This document shows positions 1-12,856 of a DNA stretch of 64,000 bases, in pieces. Under the pieces are notes generated by a model, which saw only the letters and a list, made by a program, of their open reading frames with translations, was not told the DNA's origin and made no database searches. The stretch spans positions 24,600,004-24,664,003 of the forward strand of contig NC_089279.1 of assembly GCF_963678975.1 (NCBI RefSeq), given 5' to 3'. How positions within the stretch are numbered: the stretch's first letter is position 1; each line of letters starts with the position of its first letter. The translations under genes were made by a program, and so were the position numbers. The stretch is from Dysidea avara. Taxonomy: Eukaryota > Porifera > Demospongiae > Dictyoceratida > Dysideidae.

Positions 1-230
1 AGTGGATTACTAACGAGATTAGTAACTTCGTTACTTGTACTAATAATATTACATAATATTAGATTCATTACAGTAACTATATTACTTAGGTAACGTGTTA
101 CATTTGTAAGAAAAGTAACTTGAGTTATATTACCTGTTTTTATAGTGTATTTCGTTACATTACTTAGTAACTACAAAAGTAATAATATTACGTAACGCGT
201 TACATAAGTAACGTGTTACTCCCAACACTG
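1..230. mobile_element. hAT-like MITE, right end of copy 1
   Basis: AT-rich sequence full of GTAAC/GTTAC steps, ending in the terminus CCCAACACTG (221-230). Two further copies lie at 17194-17564 and 39338-39638. The full copy begins CAGTGTTGGG, so this is the right half of an element whose left end is outside the window. No coding capacity. The CAGTGTTGGG-type end resembles non-autonomous hAT elements (family knowledge). Confidence 0.75.
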
Positions 231-2228
231 AATTCAGCCATGCAGTGACTGAAACCAGCATAGACTACAGCATCGTCCTTACACCACTCACAAATTTTTC
301 AGTGAGAGCATTTCGCCAAATTAAATTTTCACCAACTGCAATTTTATAGCAAATTGTCAAATATTAGTTTCGCCAATATTAATTTTGTTGTTATACGGTA
401 ATTGGATAGCAGTCAATGCAGTGTGTGTAAGGTAAACTACAACAATGAAACTGAAAAAACATGATCTGTACAAGGTCAGGTACAACAGAGAAAGTGTAAC
501 TATAACACAAATACTAGATATAACCAAATAAGTATTTCCTTTTATAGCAGGTGACAGATACATTAACAGCTTCTCCATGGAAAAGTATAAAACTATTAAA
601 AAAAGAGACATAAACAGCAACACAACATGAAGGAGAAGCCATCAATGTAAAATTAGAGGTTTGAGTTGCTGTGATGGTTAGTACATAATGAGATAACAAC
701 CTTAAAAAATGATAAAAACAATTTCCTATAGGGTTGCATGCACTCTTTGAAATGTTAGCCAATAACATTGTAACCTATATTCATGGCTATGAATCTATTT
801 TAACTGTTATGCTGGTAGTTGCTAATTGCATCGTAGCTCTTTTTTGTTAACATCATACTATTAATCACCTTGTAGGATCACTGTATTGAGAAAACCATGG
901 TACAGTGAACCACTGCACATAGTTTACAAATTCTGCAGAAGAGCTTCAGCCACTCACAACAGTCAGCTCTATAATGGATAGTTTTAATAGCAGGGGTGTC
1001 AGAGTAGTGGTAAGGCTCAGTCAGTCTCAATGGCTAGGATGCATTGGCTGCTGTTGCTGAAAGAAAATCAGAGGGCATGCCCCTCCTCCCCTAGCATATT
1101 TTTGGGCACAATTTTGACTTAAATGTGAAAAATAACTTTTAAAAATTTGAATCCTGAGCTCTATCTCACTGCTTTTTACAAGTCATCAGAGTTCTATCTA
1201 CTGTGCTGCCACTGCTAGCTGCCAGCGCACTGAATTTTTGACTATTTTCATTGCAAGACAATATAAAACAATGATCTAGCCTATATTAAATGAACCCAAA
1301 CCCTTACTTGGATTAGTAGATAAAGCTGAACCCAAACCCTTAACTTTGGACTGCTAGAATTGTGAGAATTGGTTCCATATAGTAGAGGGTGTGATAGCGC
1401 CCTCTATCTATGGAACCAATTTCCTTTACTTTTATAGAATAATGAAAGTGTTCCTAAAAATTAGCCCTCTCTCCTGCTCCCTCCCCCCAGGAATTTTTTG
1501 AAAATTTAACATGTATTTGCAGTTTTACTCTTAGACCTTACCATTTGTGTGCACTGTATTGTACTTGTGCACAGGTAAGCTTTGGCTAAAAGATGCTTTC
1601 ATTTCCCATACACCATATGGCTGTAGCAACTCCCTAAAACCTTTGTAAATGGTCTTCTCACTTGGATTTTCAGGTGTATGATACAACGAATAAAAACCTT
1701 GTAGCGGAGACAGAGAAAAGTGTATCTCTTTTACTTGAAGGGGGTGTCCCATACATACGTAAATGAAAAGGAAAGGCAGCTCCCTAAACAATTTCCATGA
1801 TAGACACACTATAAGATATTTCTGCATATAATTTGGTATTTGGAGTGGATTGTTTGAGTTATGCTTCCCTAAAAGTGTATAGCAATGTAATTACTGAATT
1901 ACAAACTAATTCATGAATTATTAAATACACTAAATTACAAAATCTAACTGTCTAGCTAAATTAATAAGAAAAATAATTAATTTTAATATGGCTTAAGCCT
2001 AGAAAGTGATACTATTAACTACATGGCCATGGGAATCTGGTTTTTAGAAGTAGTACAACATCAACTTGGTGAGGCTCAGACCTCACTGGTTGCACCTATG
2101 CGGACGCTCTTGCCATAAAGCATACATACAGTGTATGTAACCATCTTGCCAATATGATATCAATTATAATTTTCAGTATGTAATAATCACATTAGTTATA
2201 ACTGATAAAAGCTTATGATTGTACGTAC
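231..2228. other. Talin intron, no recognised exon
   Basis: This follows the talin head exon on the minus strand and begins with its splice donor, so it is probably intron. No talin rod exon was recognised. Around 1075-1110 and 1470-1510 it carries pieces of a dispersed repeat (a C-rich tract followed by an aaaattttgaaaa-like stretch) seen elsewhere in the window. Small open frames here have no recognisable domain. Confidence 0.5.
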
Positions 2229-3539
2229 CATTTCTGAATTGGCATTGCTGGCAGCAGATGGGGCCTTGATATCAGCTAGTAATCCTTGGCAATCATTGAT
2301 GATACTCTGTTTCACCAATTCTTGAGTATTAGTGCAGAATCTGGTAAATCCATGATCATGTCTACAGCTAACCATCATACTAATATAGCCATCTAAAATG
2401 TAAGAAATTTCTTTTCCTTCAACAGTTGAAACTGAGTAAAAACCATCCGAATAATCACCAAAGTCAAATGTAAATGAATTTAAAGAAGCTGCATAGCGAC
2501 GAATCATTGTCAAAGGCCACATCTTCATTATATTTTTAGTGCTTGCATCAGCACTGAGCACTGAATCTTTTTTGATGCCAAGTAGGTGTGATACTAGTTT
2601 ATTGCGCCCTTTTACCTTGTCTCTCACAAGGAAGAAAGTGACACCATAAGTAGGTAATGACTGGCATAGCTGAACGTAATGTAACTTGGCAATGACTTCT
2701 GACATACCATGTAACTTGCGATGTTCAACAATAACGAGGTCAGATATGTGCTTTACTTTACTGTAGACTAAGGGCAAAAAGCTCGATGGATCTGTGAGAT
2801 AGGGTTTAGCTTTATCATAATCTCCAAACTCTACCTGGCAGCGTAAGGCAGCAAGTTTCACAGCTTCTTGTTGAGTACACCATAGATTATCATTACTTAC
2901 ATCTCTGTGTAACTGGTGAAACTGAAGATGGGTCTCAACAGCACTATCAACGGATTTGAAAAAGAAAAATTTCTTCTTATAAACAAGCACTTCTGTGTCC
3001 TTCACTCCTTGTTCCCGCAGTGACTTATCATGATCAAGCCAAGCTATTTTATCTGTGCTAATGTGACTCAGTGACTTTCTGCGTGTCTTTCCAGTTGACA
3101 TTGGCTTTTGCTGATCTGAGGGTTGGTGAAATGTAAAGGAGTACTCCTCTAAAGTGGTTATTCCGATATGAACACTAAAGACTCTTACTAACTCTCCCAC
3201 GTTCTGACTAGTGTCCACCGATATTGACTCCAGGGTACCATCCATCATTTTGACTTGTAGCAACCTAACCTTCTTTACATATTCTACGAGGTCTCCGTTT
3301 GTAAATCCGTAAAACCTCAGAGACTTGTCTTCTGCTAACCAGCGTCCGGTATCATTACCATTGGCAGGTTGAAACAGTCCGTCTCCCTCGTCGTCTCCTA
3401 AATTCGTTTCTGGCATTCGTTGGCGAATGATGCTAATGCAACTACGAACCATAGCGTTTTCGTCAAATTGAACCATTCTCATAATGACAGTATTGCGCTG
3501 AGTCTCAGCGGCTTTGATACGAAGTGACAAAGTAGACAT
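2229..3539 (-). CDS. TLN: Talin, first coding exon (F0-F3 FERM head)
   Basis: Talin links integrin beta tails to actin at the plasma membrane. This exon gives 437 residues, from an ATG at 3539 to a consensus donor (GTACGT, complement of 2223-2228). F0 is about 1-95, F1 96-195, F2 200-298 and F3 (the PTB-like integrin-binding lobe) 299-392. F3 is highly typical: TFFLVRDKVKGRNKLV, HLLGIKKD, then FTFDFGDYSDGFYSV and VEGKEI. The start is supported by talin-like MSTLSLRIK. The basic KGRNK patch expected to touch membrane is kept. The Arg-Trp pair that contacts integrin in vertebrate talin reads Arg348-Tyr349 here. Everything from F0 to F3 is in one exon; the rod must be encoded further on the minus side, beyond the window or in unrecognised exons. 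Confidence 0.93.
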
Positions 3540-4998
3540 CTTGTACTGTTGTACATAGTACAGTAGCTAGCTACGTATTAAATAAAAACGAACAAGTTGA
3601 TGTTGTGCTACTTCTAAAAACCAGGCGCCATGCAGCTAGCTAACTCATCTGGAATAACTATAGACAGTATATACTACTATGAATTAACCAACTATGTATT
3701 ACAACTTTACAATAGGGTAGTTTGGGTTGTGCAATAATATAATTAGCTATTTCTCGTATTTCGTAATTCATGAAATATTCATAATTCGTTCAATTACGTT
3801 GTTATGCACTGCTAAGAAAGCGTTTGTTAAATAAACCGCTTTTACCAACATATTACGCACAAAACTATCTTCTAAACTGTTTTATAGTGTGACTAACGTG
3901 TTTTTTCCCACAAATTCTCTCGACAAAGCCTCAAAGCTGCTCTTCATTTTCGTTCGCGTAAGTAAGGGATACGCCCCCTTTCAACTCGAAGCGATAGGCT
4001 ATTCCTGGCAGTGTACGAAGCCTGCACCGTTGTTTTTCAGTTGCTAAATGCCTGAAAACCTCAAGGGGAAGGTAGTCTGAGGAAAGTCACCACACCCGTA
4101 TTTCAGTCCGCCGAAAAGAAACCACCTCAGAGCAAAGTTCACCTGTGCAGAAGTTTAATACAGACTTCATTTCACTTTTATTTCTTACACAAAAGCTGCT
4201 TTTACCGTTATTAAACGATTTTGCTCACGTGGGTGCGTACGGACAAACATAGGTAGATAGATAGGTATACACACACACTTTTACGAAAACAATTTCAGTA
4301 AACTAGGCGCACGCCCACAGCCGGCCTTCGGCCGGCTGTGGGCGTGCGCCTGGTTTAAAAACGCGCGGCATGCGCTGGAGATGACATTATCAGTAAACTG
4401 TAAACCGCATAGTGCAAGTGACACCGACTGAGGACAAGACTTAGCTAATAGCGTTTATTTCGTGAATTTAGTGTTACGCCGGGGTGTATCTATTAATTCA
4501 CTGGACTGGATTACCGAACTGCATGGACTACTGGACTCAAGAACTGACACAATTGAAATTGCAGATACTGATCTATTTACAGCTAGACTCCAATCATATT
4601 ATTGTACCTAATGTATTTGTTTATGTGATTCCTGAGCACACCAGCAGGGCTGACTGCTCAGTAAACAATAATAATAAAAAAATAATAATAATTAAGTTTT
4701 TGGTTGTTTTTATTTTTTTTTTACCTTTTGGGTATAGCTACTTGAATTAAGTACTGCCATAGCTACGTCTAACGACTGTACAAGTAGATGAATCAATGAA
4801 AGTCTTTTAAATACCAATGCACCATTGTATCTATATAGACACATGTTTAGGTGCAGACAGATATCCATAGCAGAACCAACTAATAATTATGTATCTGCTG
4901 AATGTTCTATTAGAGTAGTTAGGTCAAACTTAGGTGACTGCTCTATTAGAGTGTGCACCTCCAATGTGATCCGGGCCGTTGTTGGATAACCTTTATAG
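3540..4998. other. Talin upstream region, no gene seen
   Basis: This should hold the talin promoter and 5' UTR, but no specific motif could be assigned. It contains the GC-rich hairpin at 4300-4356, a short CA run near 4270 and one copy of the dispersed ctattagagtag / gactgctctattagagt motif near 4908-4950. A plus-strand frame at 4484-4750 has low-complexity composition and no domain. Confidence 0.5.
4300..4356. repeat. 27-bp-arm GC-rich perfect hairpin
   Basis: Left arm 4300-4326 and right arm 4330-4356 are inverted complements with one mismatch (4304) around a 3-nt loop (ttc). The core AGCCGGCCTTCGGCCGGCT is strikingly GC-rich for this AT-rich locus. It could be a miniature foldback element or a cruciform-forming element upstream of talin. 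Confidence 0.85.
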
Positions 4999-5605
4999 TA
5001 GAGTTGCACCGATAATCGGTTGAATTATCGGTAACAGCCGATATTAGCTAATTTTACAAGTAGCTATCGGTATCGGCTACGAAGCGGAAATAATTTGCCG
5101 ATTAACCGAAACCCACAATCAATCGTTAATGACGGCAATGAACAGGTGAAAGTAAAGAAAGAAGGTGGTGAATGTAGCAGTAAGTGGTTGTAACTGTTTT
5201 GGCTAGTTTGTTTGCACAAGTATGGTTGCAAGGCTATAGTAGGCTGTGTATATTTATCGGCCGCCCACGCAATTAGTTGATCACTCTTCACAGAGGGTCT
5301 GGAGTCCCACTAAAAACACTGTTTGATAAGCTGTCTTAGTTGTTTTATAACTACTTGGCTTCCTTTTCCATGAAAGGAGTTAGTTGCAAAACTGTAGAAA
5401 AATAGTAAAAGTCTGCCACCCACGCAATTAATTACATTGATATTACAAATGCAGTTTATACACATAAACTTTAGGTGGTTTTCTGCTCCTCCTCTCCTGT
5501 TCTGAAGAATTGAAGAATATCGGTAAATATCGGCATATCGGTTACAGGAATAGGCAAATAATCGGTATCGGTAAATGTGAAAAAATGCATATCGGTGCAA
5601 CACTT
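4999..5605. mobile_element. hAT-type MITE rich in ATCGGT motifs
   Basis: The left end TAGAGTTGCACCGATA (4999-5014) matches the complement of the right end (5590-5605) at 14 of 16 positions. It is flanked by near-identical 8-bp duplications ctttatag (4991-4998) and ttttatag (5606-5613). The interior is packed with ATCGGT/ACCGAT copies near both ends, as expected for subterminal transposase sites. The TAGRG-like start and 8-bp target site fit hAT. No transposase. Confidence 0.8.
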
Positions 5606-5613
5606 TTTTATAG

Positions 5614-6189
5614 CACAAACCAATGATAATACCTTGAAAATATGATGGTTATAAGTTGGGTTTATACTATGATCATAATTACTTGTGCTAAGACAAAAGT
5701 TCATTATACTGTATTCTTCAGCATACTGATCTAGTAAAGTCTAACAGTGAAGGGGGCTTCATTCCCCATAGATCTTCCCCTACAGGTCCACCCCGACATT
5801 GCACTGCATTGGTTAGTTAGTTCAATTTATCAGTGAAGGACCTGGCTTGACAAGAACTGGCCTATACTGGTGGATGTATACGTATATAGTTGTCCAAACA
5901 TGTTCTGTGATGATCGAGGGTCACCAAAGACCTGGAGTTCTTGTAACATCTGAGAAATTCAATTAAAAACTCCATTAAACATTTAGAAATCCTGAAATCT
6001 GGAATCGTGTACAAAAATTTAATGACAGACTCATGCATATTACTTTTTTTTCACTGTACAAATGATAGTAATATTAATAATGGCAAAATGCACAAAACAG
6101 TGCAGTATATACACTGAAACTACAAAACAATTAACTATAATAACTATATAACAACTACAAACTATAACTACAGCAAAGAAATTACAATT
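5614..6189. other. Non-coding, nothing recognised
   Basis: AT-rich sequence between the MITE and a decayed LINE. No coding frame, repeat boundary or RNA gene could be supported. Confidence 0.5.
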
Positions 6190-8101
6190 TAGCTACGGGG
6201 AGAAGGGAAAGTCATCATCCAAACCTTTTGGAGCCCAATATTGTAACCGGTATTGTTTGTCCATAAACAGACTGAAAGTTATGGTATAAATTTCTCCTAG
6301 ACACCTTGGGTGGAACACCACTACAAGTAGTGGTATGGTCAACAATGGATCTAATAATTGACAGTGCAAAAGGTGTTCAGATCTCAAAAGATGCAATCAT
6401 CTCCTATATACCTCAATATTCCACAACAGCCAGGTGCTTAGCATTCTTAGCCACCTCTCCAGCTGCAGCAGCCACCCCAGCACAGGAGGATATATGAGAA
6501 GGCTGAGTATAGTACTGTGGACAGAGACATCAAAATAGGCAAGACAGCCATGCTGATAATCAGGATGAAATATAACTCCTGGATGTGAACTATATCATCA
6601 AAAGAGGCACGTTGCTCTTTATGAACTCCCTGTGATATAACAAGGCATGATGAAGGATGTCAACCAAGGTGGCAGATTCTCATAGGGCCATATTATGAGA
6701 GTATAGCCTAAAAGATGGTCACCAAAGCAATCTGTAGAAAAGAGGCATGTACACAATGGGGTAAACCGGTAAAGGGGAAGAGAAACTCCAAGCCATACAT
6801 GTAAACCAATACTGAACTCTGGACAAGGAATGGCTAAACCAAGAGAAGTTTAAGAGGTAGCTTTAAATCAACCACTACTAGTTTTAGAAGAGTGAGCAAG
6901 GGCAGTCAAACAAGCATAGTTCTGAATGCTGCCAGAAGCAAAAGTGATGATCAAACTGGTAAAATGACTTGCAGATCATGCTGTGAAGCTGAAGAGATGG
7001 AATGTCAGAAGACATTGCAGCAGCAGTATCTTCATCTGGCCATGAGAAGTGAAGCTGATCAAGAGCAATAAACAGAAAGGTTATGGTCAACTAAATGACA
7101 AAGAAATGGTTGCAACACAGAAAAGAACAGTTCCAAGTAGGTGGATAATCTTGCAGCTACCACGTCTACTACACAGAAGATGAAGCTAGCTTTTCCTGAG
7201 TGGTTATCTATAAGATGGGATAAAAACTCTCTAACGAAAACATTGTCACCCCAAAGTGCATATCCCTGACCAGCAACCCCTCTTAATCAGGAGGAAATTC
7301 AGGAACAAAATCACCAGAGGGCCAAAAGAGTTCTGGCACACTTTATTATTATTATTAATGTTTGACAGTTCACTGAGAGCCACTGGCAAGTGCTGCCAAG
7401 GACTCAAATACTAAAGAAAGGGGGAAATACAAAAATACAATAATTCATTAGTCAAGTTCTCTGTGTAAGGGTGTCAATGATACTGTGACACAGTAGCAAC
7501 AAGGGTTATTGTAATGAAAAGAATGAACATTAGTATCATCAAAATTTTGATATTTAAGAGGACTGCTTGCATACATGCCCACAAATGTCCATCATCCAGA
7601 TGCCAAATATTTAACTGGAAAGGCAACTAGCAGGTGAATGGTAAGACAGCATGCAAAGGTGACTAGCCAAGCGACGTGAAACTTCTCCAACAGCAACAAA
7701 CACCACCTCCTTTCTTAATTAAGCAGGGCAGTTAAAGGAGCACTACACAACCAAGGAACCCCTTACCAGATAAAAGATGATTCATAAAGCATGTGAGAGA
7801 ATGTAAACACTCTCCAGCAGCTGGCCATGGGGCATGCAGTGCTGCCAGAAACTGCATCAAGTAAATGTTGGGCACGAAGTTTGGATGCCCCAAGAATGGT
7901 ACCCTTTGGGAATCCCCGCAAACAAGACAGAACCATATAAAATTGTCCACAGTAATTACTATCAGGGTATGGAGAAGTGGGGTGGTGCTTAAGCAGTTCC
8001 TGATGGGCATCATCATCATGATATCCTGTGACTCCTGTAGAGGTAAGAGCTTGAAGGGCATTGCTATACCTACCCTTGTGTGTCCAATATGAAGCATGCA
8101 T
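6190..8101 (-). pseudogene. Decayed non-LTR retrotransposon (RT to C-terminus)
   Basis: Pieces of a LINE-type polymerase are readable in shifting minus-strand frames. Near 7860-7950 the conceptual peptide VLSCLRGFPKGT is followed by a LRAQHLLDA-like stretch, the N-terminal part of reverse transcriptases of this LINE group. Near 6440-6600 are FHPDYQHG and AYFDVSV, then SSCAGVAAAAGEVAK and TPFALSII in another frame, a C-terminal domain I associate with sponge and cnidarian LINEs. Stops and frameshifts are frequent, so it is not functional. The family assignment rests on remembered motifs; the precise clade is unknown. Confidence 0.65.
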
Positions 8102-9548
8102 GTGGCTTATTAAATCATTACTAGTAGTAACCTAAATTCCAGTTCACTTTTTACTACAGGTTTAATGTGGTAAATCAACACCTGCATGTTTTACATATTT
8201 CCATATCTTTTCCTGGTCTGAAAATGTCACTTTTTCCTGTGACATAGTGCTTGAAGTAGAGAAAGTGAATAAATCCAAACACACGCACACATGCACACAG
8301 GAAATGTGCTGATGGAGCATAATATAATCATCATAAAGGGTGGTAAATTGCAAATGATTTTGACAGGTGGATAATGATGGCCAATGTATAGCTCTTTACT
8401 GTATACTATTTAACTTTACAGTATTAATCTATTTATTATTAAAAGATAAGGGTTAAACTTGCCCCTATTGTCCTAAAAACCCAGCGAGCACCATGATTAT
8501 TGTTTTCTTGTTGTTGTTTAAAGAGCAGAATTTATTTCTGGATTCCAGACAACATTTTTATAACCCAGTGCAAGAGCTTGTGCTTGAGGGAGACATATGT
8601 ATGCTCAGAATCATGCATGCAAAGCTATCATGTGCATAACATGCTTTAGGCCTATAGCCTAGTAACTTGATGTTCCAAATGGCACTGAAAAACATTTCAA
8701 ATCCATCCAGCCAAATGTTGACTCTATAGTGCATACATAAAATAAAAAACTGCAATCATGCTACCACTGAAGTTTTAACATTTTTCTGTCATCATATTGT
8801 GCCATACTATATATAATGTGGTCATGTGTACATCTTGGAAAATGCTTACATAATTTCATGTGTGGAGATTGAACATCTCAACTAGCAACCAGTGATCATT
8901 CTGGAAAGGCCGTCCTCCTTTACTCTCAAATACAGGTCATTCACAATCACATCTTTAAAAATGTACTATGTACCCATCCATAGCCAAGAGAGTTGACAAA
9001 ATGTACAAAGATATGCCTTTGCACACATTTTACATGTCAGCAAACAAAACGTAACCTTAACCATAATGTATTAAAGTGTAGCCAAATACTGTACCTTCAG
9101 TCATGGAAAGTTTCAGACATTTTAAAACTATGTTATGACATTTAAAGCTAAAAATGGGCAAAATTTTGTGTGCTGTTCACAAAATCTAGTAACAAATGGT
9201 AGCTATATCAAAATAAATTATTGTATCACTTTACAACAGCACATATGCTTCTAAACAATTAGTGTCCTTGAAAGTTTCCATTAACATATTACAAATTCAT
9301 ATCAACATGCAGAACACTTCTTTCCTAAGCATCCTCACAACCACCTTTAGTTTGTAACAGTACTTAAGTTATAATGGATGAATGAACCAATATCCTTTGT
9401 TATAAAAAGATTAAACTTACTACAAAGCAAATAAAATGATACTTTATCAATTCAGCTAACAAAGTTGAGTTGAACAGCTTTGTCTATTACACAGAAAAAA
9501 CATAAAGTTACAACAAACAGTTAGCTATGTATATATAAAGGTAATTTA
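8102..9548. other. Non-coding, downstream of kinase exon
   Basis: AT-rich, no supported gene. A short CA-rich run lies near 8278-8300. It probably contains the 3' flank of the kinase-bearing gene that ends at 9549. Confidence 0.5.
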
Positions 9549-10765
9549 TTAAGGTACTTCAATTCCATTAATCTTTACAAGAACATCATACATCGTAGGT
9601 CTGTCACTTGACTGTTGTTTGGCACAACTGGTGACCAGTTGGTAAAACTGTGGATGTTGTTGTCGAACTTGTGATTTAAGGGTGTCCACTATTTCAAATG
9701 GATGAGTTTTGGTGAGAGTTTCAATCATGACAATTCCAAAACTGTACACATCCATCTTGGGGGAATGCTTTTTAAAATCACCAACTTCAGGGGCTCCATA
9801 TGCTATTGCTCCAGGACCTGCCGTGGCTGTTTGTTGTTGTATCTTAGCAGTACCCAAGTCTCCCAGTTTGGCCAGCCACTCACCATTGTAGAGTACCTTC
9901 AGTAACACATTGGCACTACTCACATCTCGATGGATTACTGGATCTGGTCTGGTGTGTAAGAAATGAAGTGCTTTAGCGACATCATAAAATATTCTGGGTA
10001 CATGATGGGTTATGTCAGACCCTTGCTCATAAGCTTCTCTCAAGTTCATATCCATCAACTCCATCAAGATGACTGGAGCTCCTTCCAATGTAGCTCCAAA
10101 GAATGTAACAATGTTTTGGTGTTGACACTGAAGTGCAATTTCCATCTCTCGTTGAAACAACTCTTTTGTTTTAGAGGTAGAAATAAGATTATGAAGACAC
10201 TTGGCAGCAACAATGGTTCCTCGAAATGTAGTCTCATGGATAGTAGCCCAAGCTCCTCTACCAATTTCTTTCCCAATTGTAAACTGATCATGCGAGACAA
10301 CCCATAGCCTACTACAGGTTACCATTGACTGTATACCCAACAACTGTTGTTCAGTGAGGGATAGTTTATTTTGTGTGAACAACAATTGTTTTTGCAAGTC
10401 AGCGTTACTAGTCAATAGTCCTTCATAGTTCCTCTGTAGTACATTAAAAGCCATTTGCTGGACTCTGTCTTCTGTTTCTTTAATGATATTACTAACCTGT
10501 CCCATTATCCTTGTCTCCATTTGCTGGACTCTATCATCTGTTTTTTTAATCATGCTACTAACCTGTCCCACTATCCTTGTCTCCATTGTGCTGACATCAC
10601 ATTGCAATTGTTTCACAACATCTTTGATACTGTTTATTTGGTGATCTTGATAAACTTGTAATTGCTTAACTTGATCTTGCAGATCTGGACAAGGTTGTGT
10701 ATGGGTTCCATCACCTTTATAAATTAAACGAATTAAAACATTATTGTGTGCAACCAATAAATGCA
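9549..10765 (-). CDS. Terminal exon: coiled coil plus TKL-type protein kinase
   Basis: This is the last exon of a minus-strand gene, entered at a TTTTACAG acceptor (AG at 10766-10767) in phase 1 and ending at TAA (9549-9551), which overlaps an AATAAA signal. It gives about 405 residues. Residues 25-150 look like coiled coil and include two tandem 22-residue units (61-82, 83-104; METRIVGQVSSMIKKTDDRV and METRIMGQVSNIIKETEDRV). Kinase 161-400: glycine loop IGRGAW, VAAK lysine 189, HRDVSSAN with Asp281 and Asn286, DLG instead of DFG (Asp303), APE 325-327, SDRP. The key catalytic residues remain, so activity is plausible; substrates are unknown. The family resembles TKL kinases. Phase and order suggest it is joined to the CAP-Gly exons at 12638-20977; it could instead be a separate gene with an unseen first exon. 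Confidence 0.9.
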
Positions 10766-12637
10766 CTGTAAAACTGAAGATAAAATTAGATATTTACATG
10801 TGATTGACATGCATGCTTAATTTTATATTTTTGATTGACAAAACAATTGCAGGTATTGTTTTGATTAACTGACAAAAGTAAGGATATTGGCTATGGTAGG
10901 TAAGTGAATCGACACAAAGGGTGTGGCATTTTAAATACCAGGAATCTTATAAATGGCAACAACAATTATAAGCATCTTGGGCTACACATTCATTGATCAA
11001 TAATCAAAACACCAAATTAAAATGTTTAATTTCTTTAATACTACATACTTGGCTAAACTATTAGTGAAGAAATAACTCACATAACTCAAAACACAACTTT
11101 CTTATAGTTGGCTCTAACTAGATGCTAACTTTGAAAGTTGCATAATGGCTGCGATGGTACAAAAATCATTACTATAAGCAATTAGGAAACGGTGATACAG
11201 TGAAGGTTGAGAAACTAATGACTAAAAAGTTTATGTGGCCCAGCGATCTACTTTACTTACTGTCATTTTTGATGAAAGGTGCATTAAGGAAAAGTTGATG
11301 AAGCATAATTCCACAACTTTATGATGATTAAATATTCATGAAAAATCATGAAATCAAATTTAAACACTCACTTTTACAGGTGGTTATCAAGGTTTACTAA
11401 ATTAACAATTGATTAACTACAAGATAAATTCCTATTGTATGGGCATATATATCAAGACACATGGTGGTGTATCATACAGCCAAGAAAGCCAGCATGTCAC
11501 ACCATGCATATACTGACAGGAAAAAAGAAAATGCAAATTTTATGCATATATAGTCCTTCTCCAAAGCATACCATTTTCACACTATAGGTGATTGCCTGGT
11601 AGGGCATGCCACATTCCAAATTTGATCAAAATTGCTACATCCATTTCTCAGAAGAGTGGCCAATGTTTCATTTTTTTTCTTAACAAGTTCATGGAGCTTA
11701 GAATTGAATCTCTTTTTTGCACACTTGAAAAATGCAAACCCTTTATTCAATTTCTATGCAACCAGAGAGCATAGCAACCAGAGAGCATAGCAACCAGAGA
11801 GCATAAGGGTGTGCTCAGGCACCAAAATTGACACTAATCTGATTAATTTCATAATGTTATGGACAATGACTTATGATCAATTTTTCCCTCACAATGACAG
11901 GGAAAACCATGCACTTAAGACAATAAGTTTAAAATTATTGTGTACATAGATTAACCATTGAAATGCAAACCATTTACTGTATGATTCAAAGTACCACCTA
12001 TAGAGTTACAAAACAAAACCAGAACAAGTGTAGGATCATGGGAACAAGGTACTCTATTCGAACAGTCACTAAGGGGTTACAAAAGAATGTCGAAAAAGAT
12101 ATCCAGGGGCTCACTTTACTTCTACCTTATAGCTAAATCAAAGTTCAGGATTAAATCTAATTTCACAGATCTAACAATGGAAACTCTAGATTGTTATAGA
12201 ACATATTAGAGCTTCTCAAAAAGTGCATTCTATTGGAGGATTAACAAATAGTCAAATGAAATGTGCAATACAGTACAATTATAACTTCTGTCCTCACTTT
12301 GTCTATAGATAAGAAATGAAAACAAATCCCAAAGCCAGTCTATGGCTGGCTTATACTAAAAGAAGTGAAATTCACACAAAAGGGCCAAACAATAAAAGAG
12401 AGTGCAACTTTAAAAAGCCTGGGTGAAAAGGGTTGTGAAATCAAAGATTGCAGCCTGGGAATAGCCGCAATGGTGTTTCTGGTAATAAACATTATCAATT
12501 AGCAGCCATTATTAACATTATATCATTGCAACCATTTCTTGCCTACCATCTTTGATTTCACAGCTTTTTCATCGCTTTTGTAAGCTGCATCCTTTTTTCT
12601 ACTGTCTAGCTGTTTTTGAGTGGATTAAGATACTTAC
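10766..12637 (-). other. Probable intron between linker and kinase exons
   Basis: Bounded by a GTAAGT donor at 12637 and the TTTTACAG acceptor at 10766. No ubiquitin-protease (USP) exon of CYLD type is visible. It contains a foldback repeat at 12375-12615, and an 18-nt direct repeat near 11761-11805 (accagagagcatagcaacc, about three copies). Confidence 0.55.
12375..12615. repeat. Foldback element, third copy of cagccaagaaatgg family
   Basis: The left arm (about 12375-12475) and right arm (about 12530-12615) are imperfect inverted repeats sharing gtgaaatcaaag and a gcaaccatttcttgcc-like block. The same arms occur at 24610-24880 and 45485-45818. It lies just inside the intron beside the donor at 12637. 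Confidence 0.65.
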
Positions 12638-12812
12638 CATCAAAACCTTGATGATTCCGTTGAGGATTACTGAGTGAATCATTACAACGTGAAGGAATTT
12701 GCAAAGAACTATAATATAGTTCATTCTGACAAGACTGATCACAGTGAAATTCTAGGGATGAATGCTTAGGAGTTCCACCAGTGTTACAGACATGGCTATG
12801 TAATTCAAAAGC

Positions 12813-12856
<44 letters not shown>

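Noticed and set aside
7732-8097. Two overlapping minus frames as a possible host gene
   Set aside because: One frame contains LINE reverse-transcriptase motifs; treated as part of the decayed LINE.
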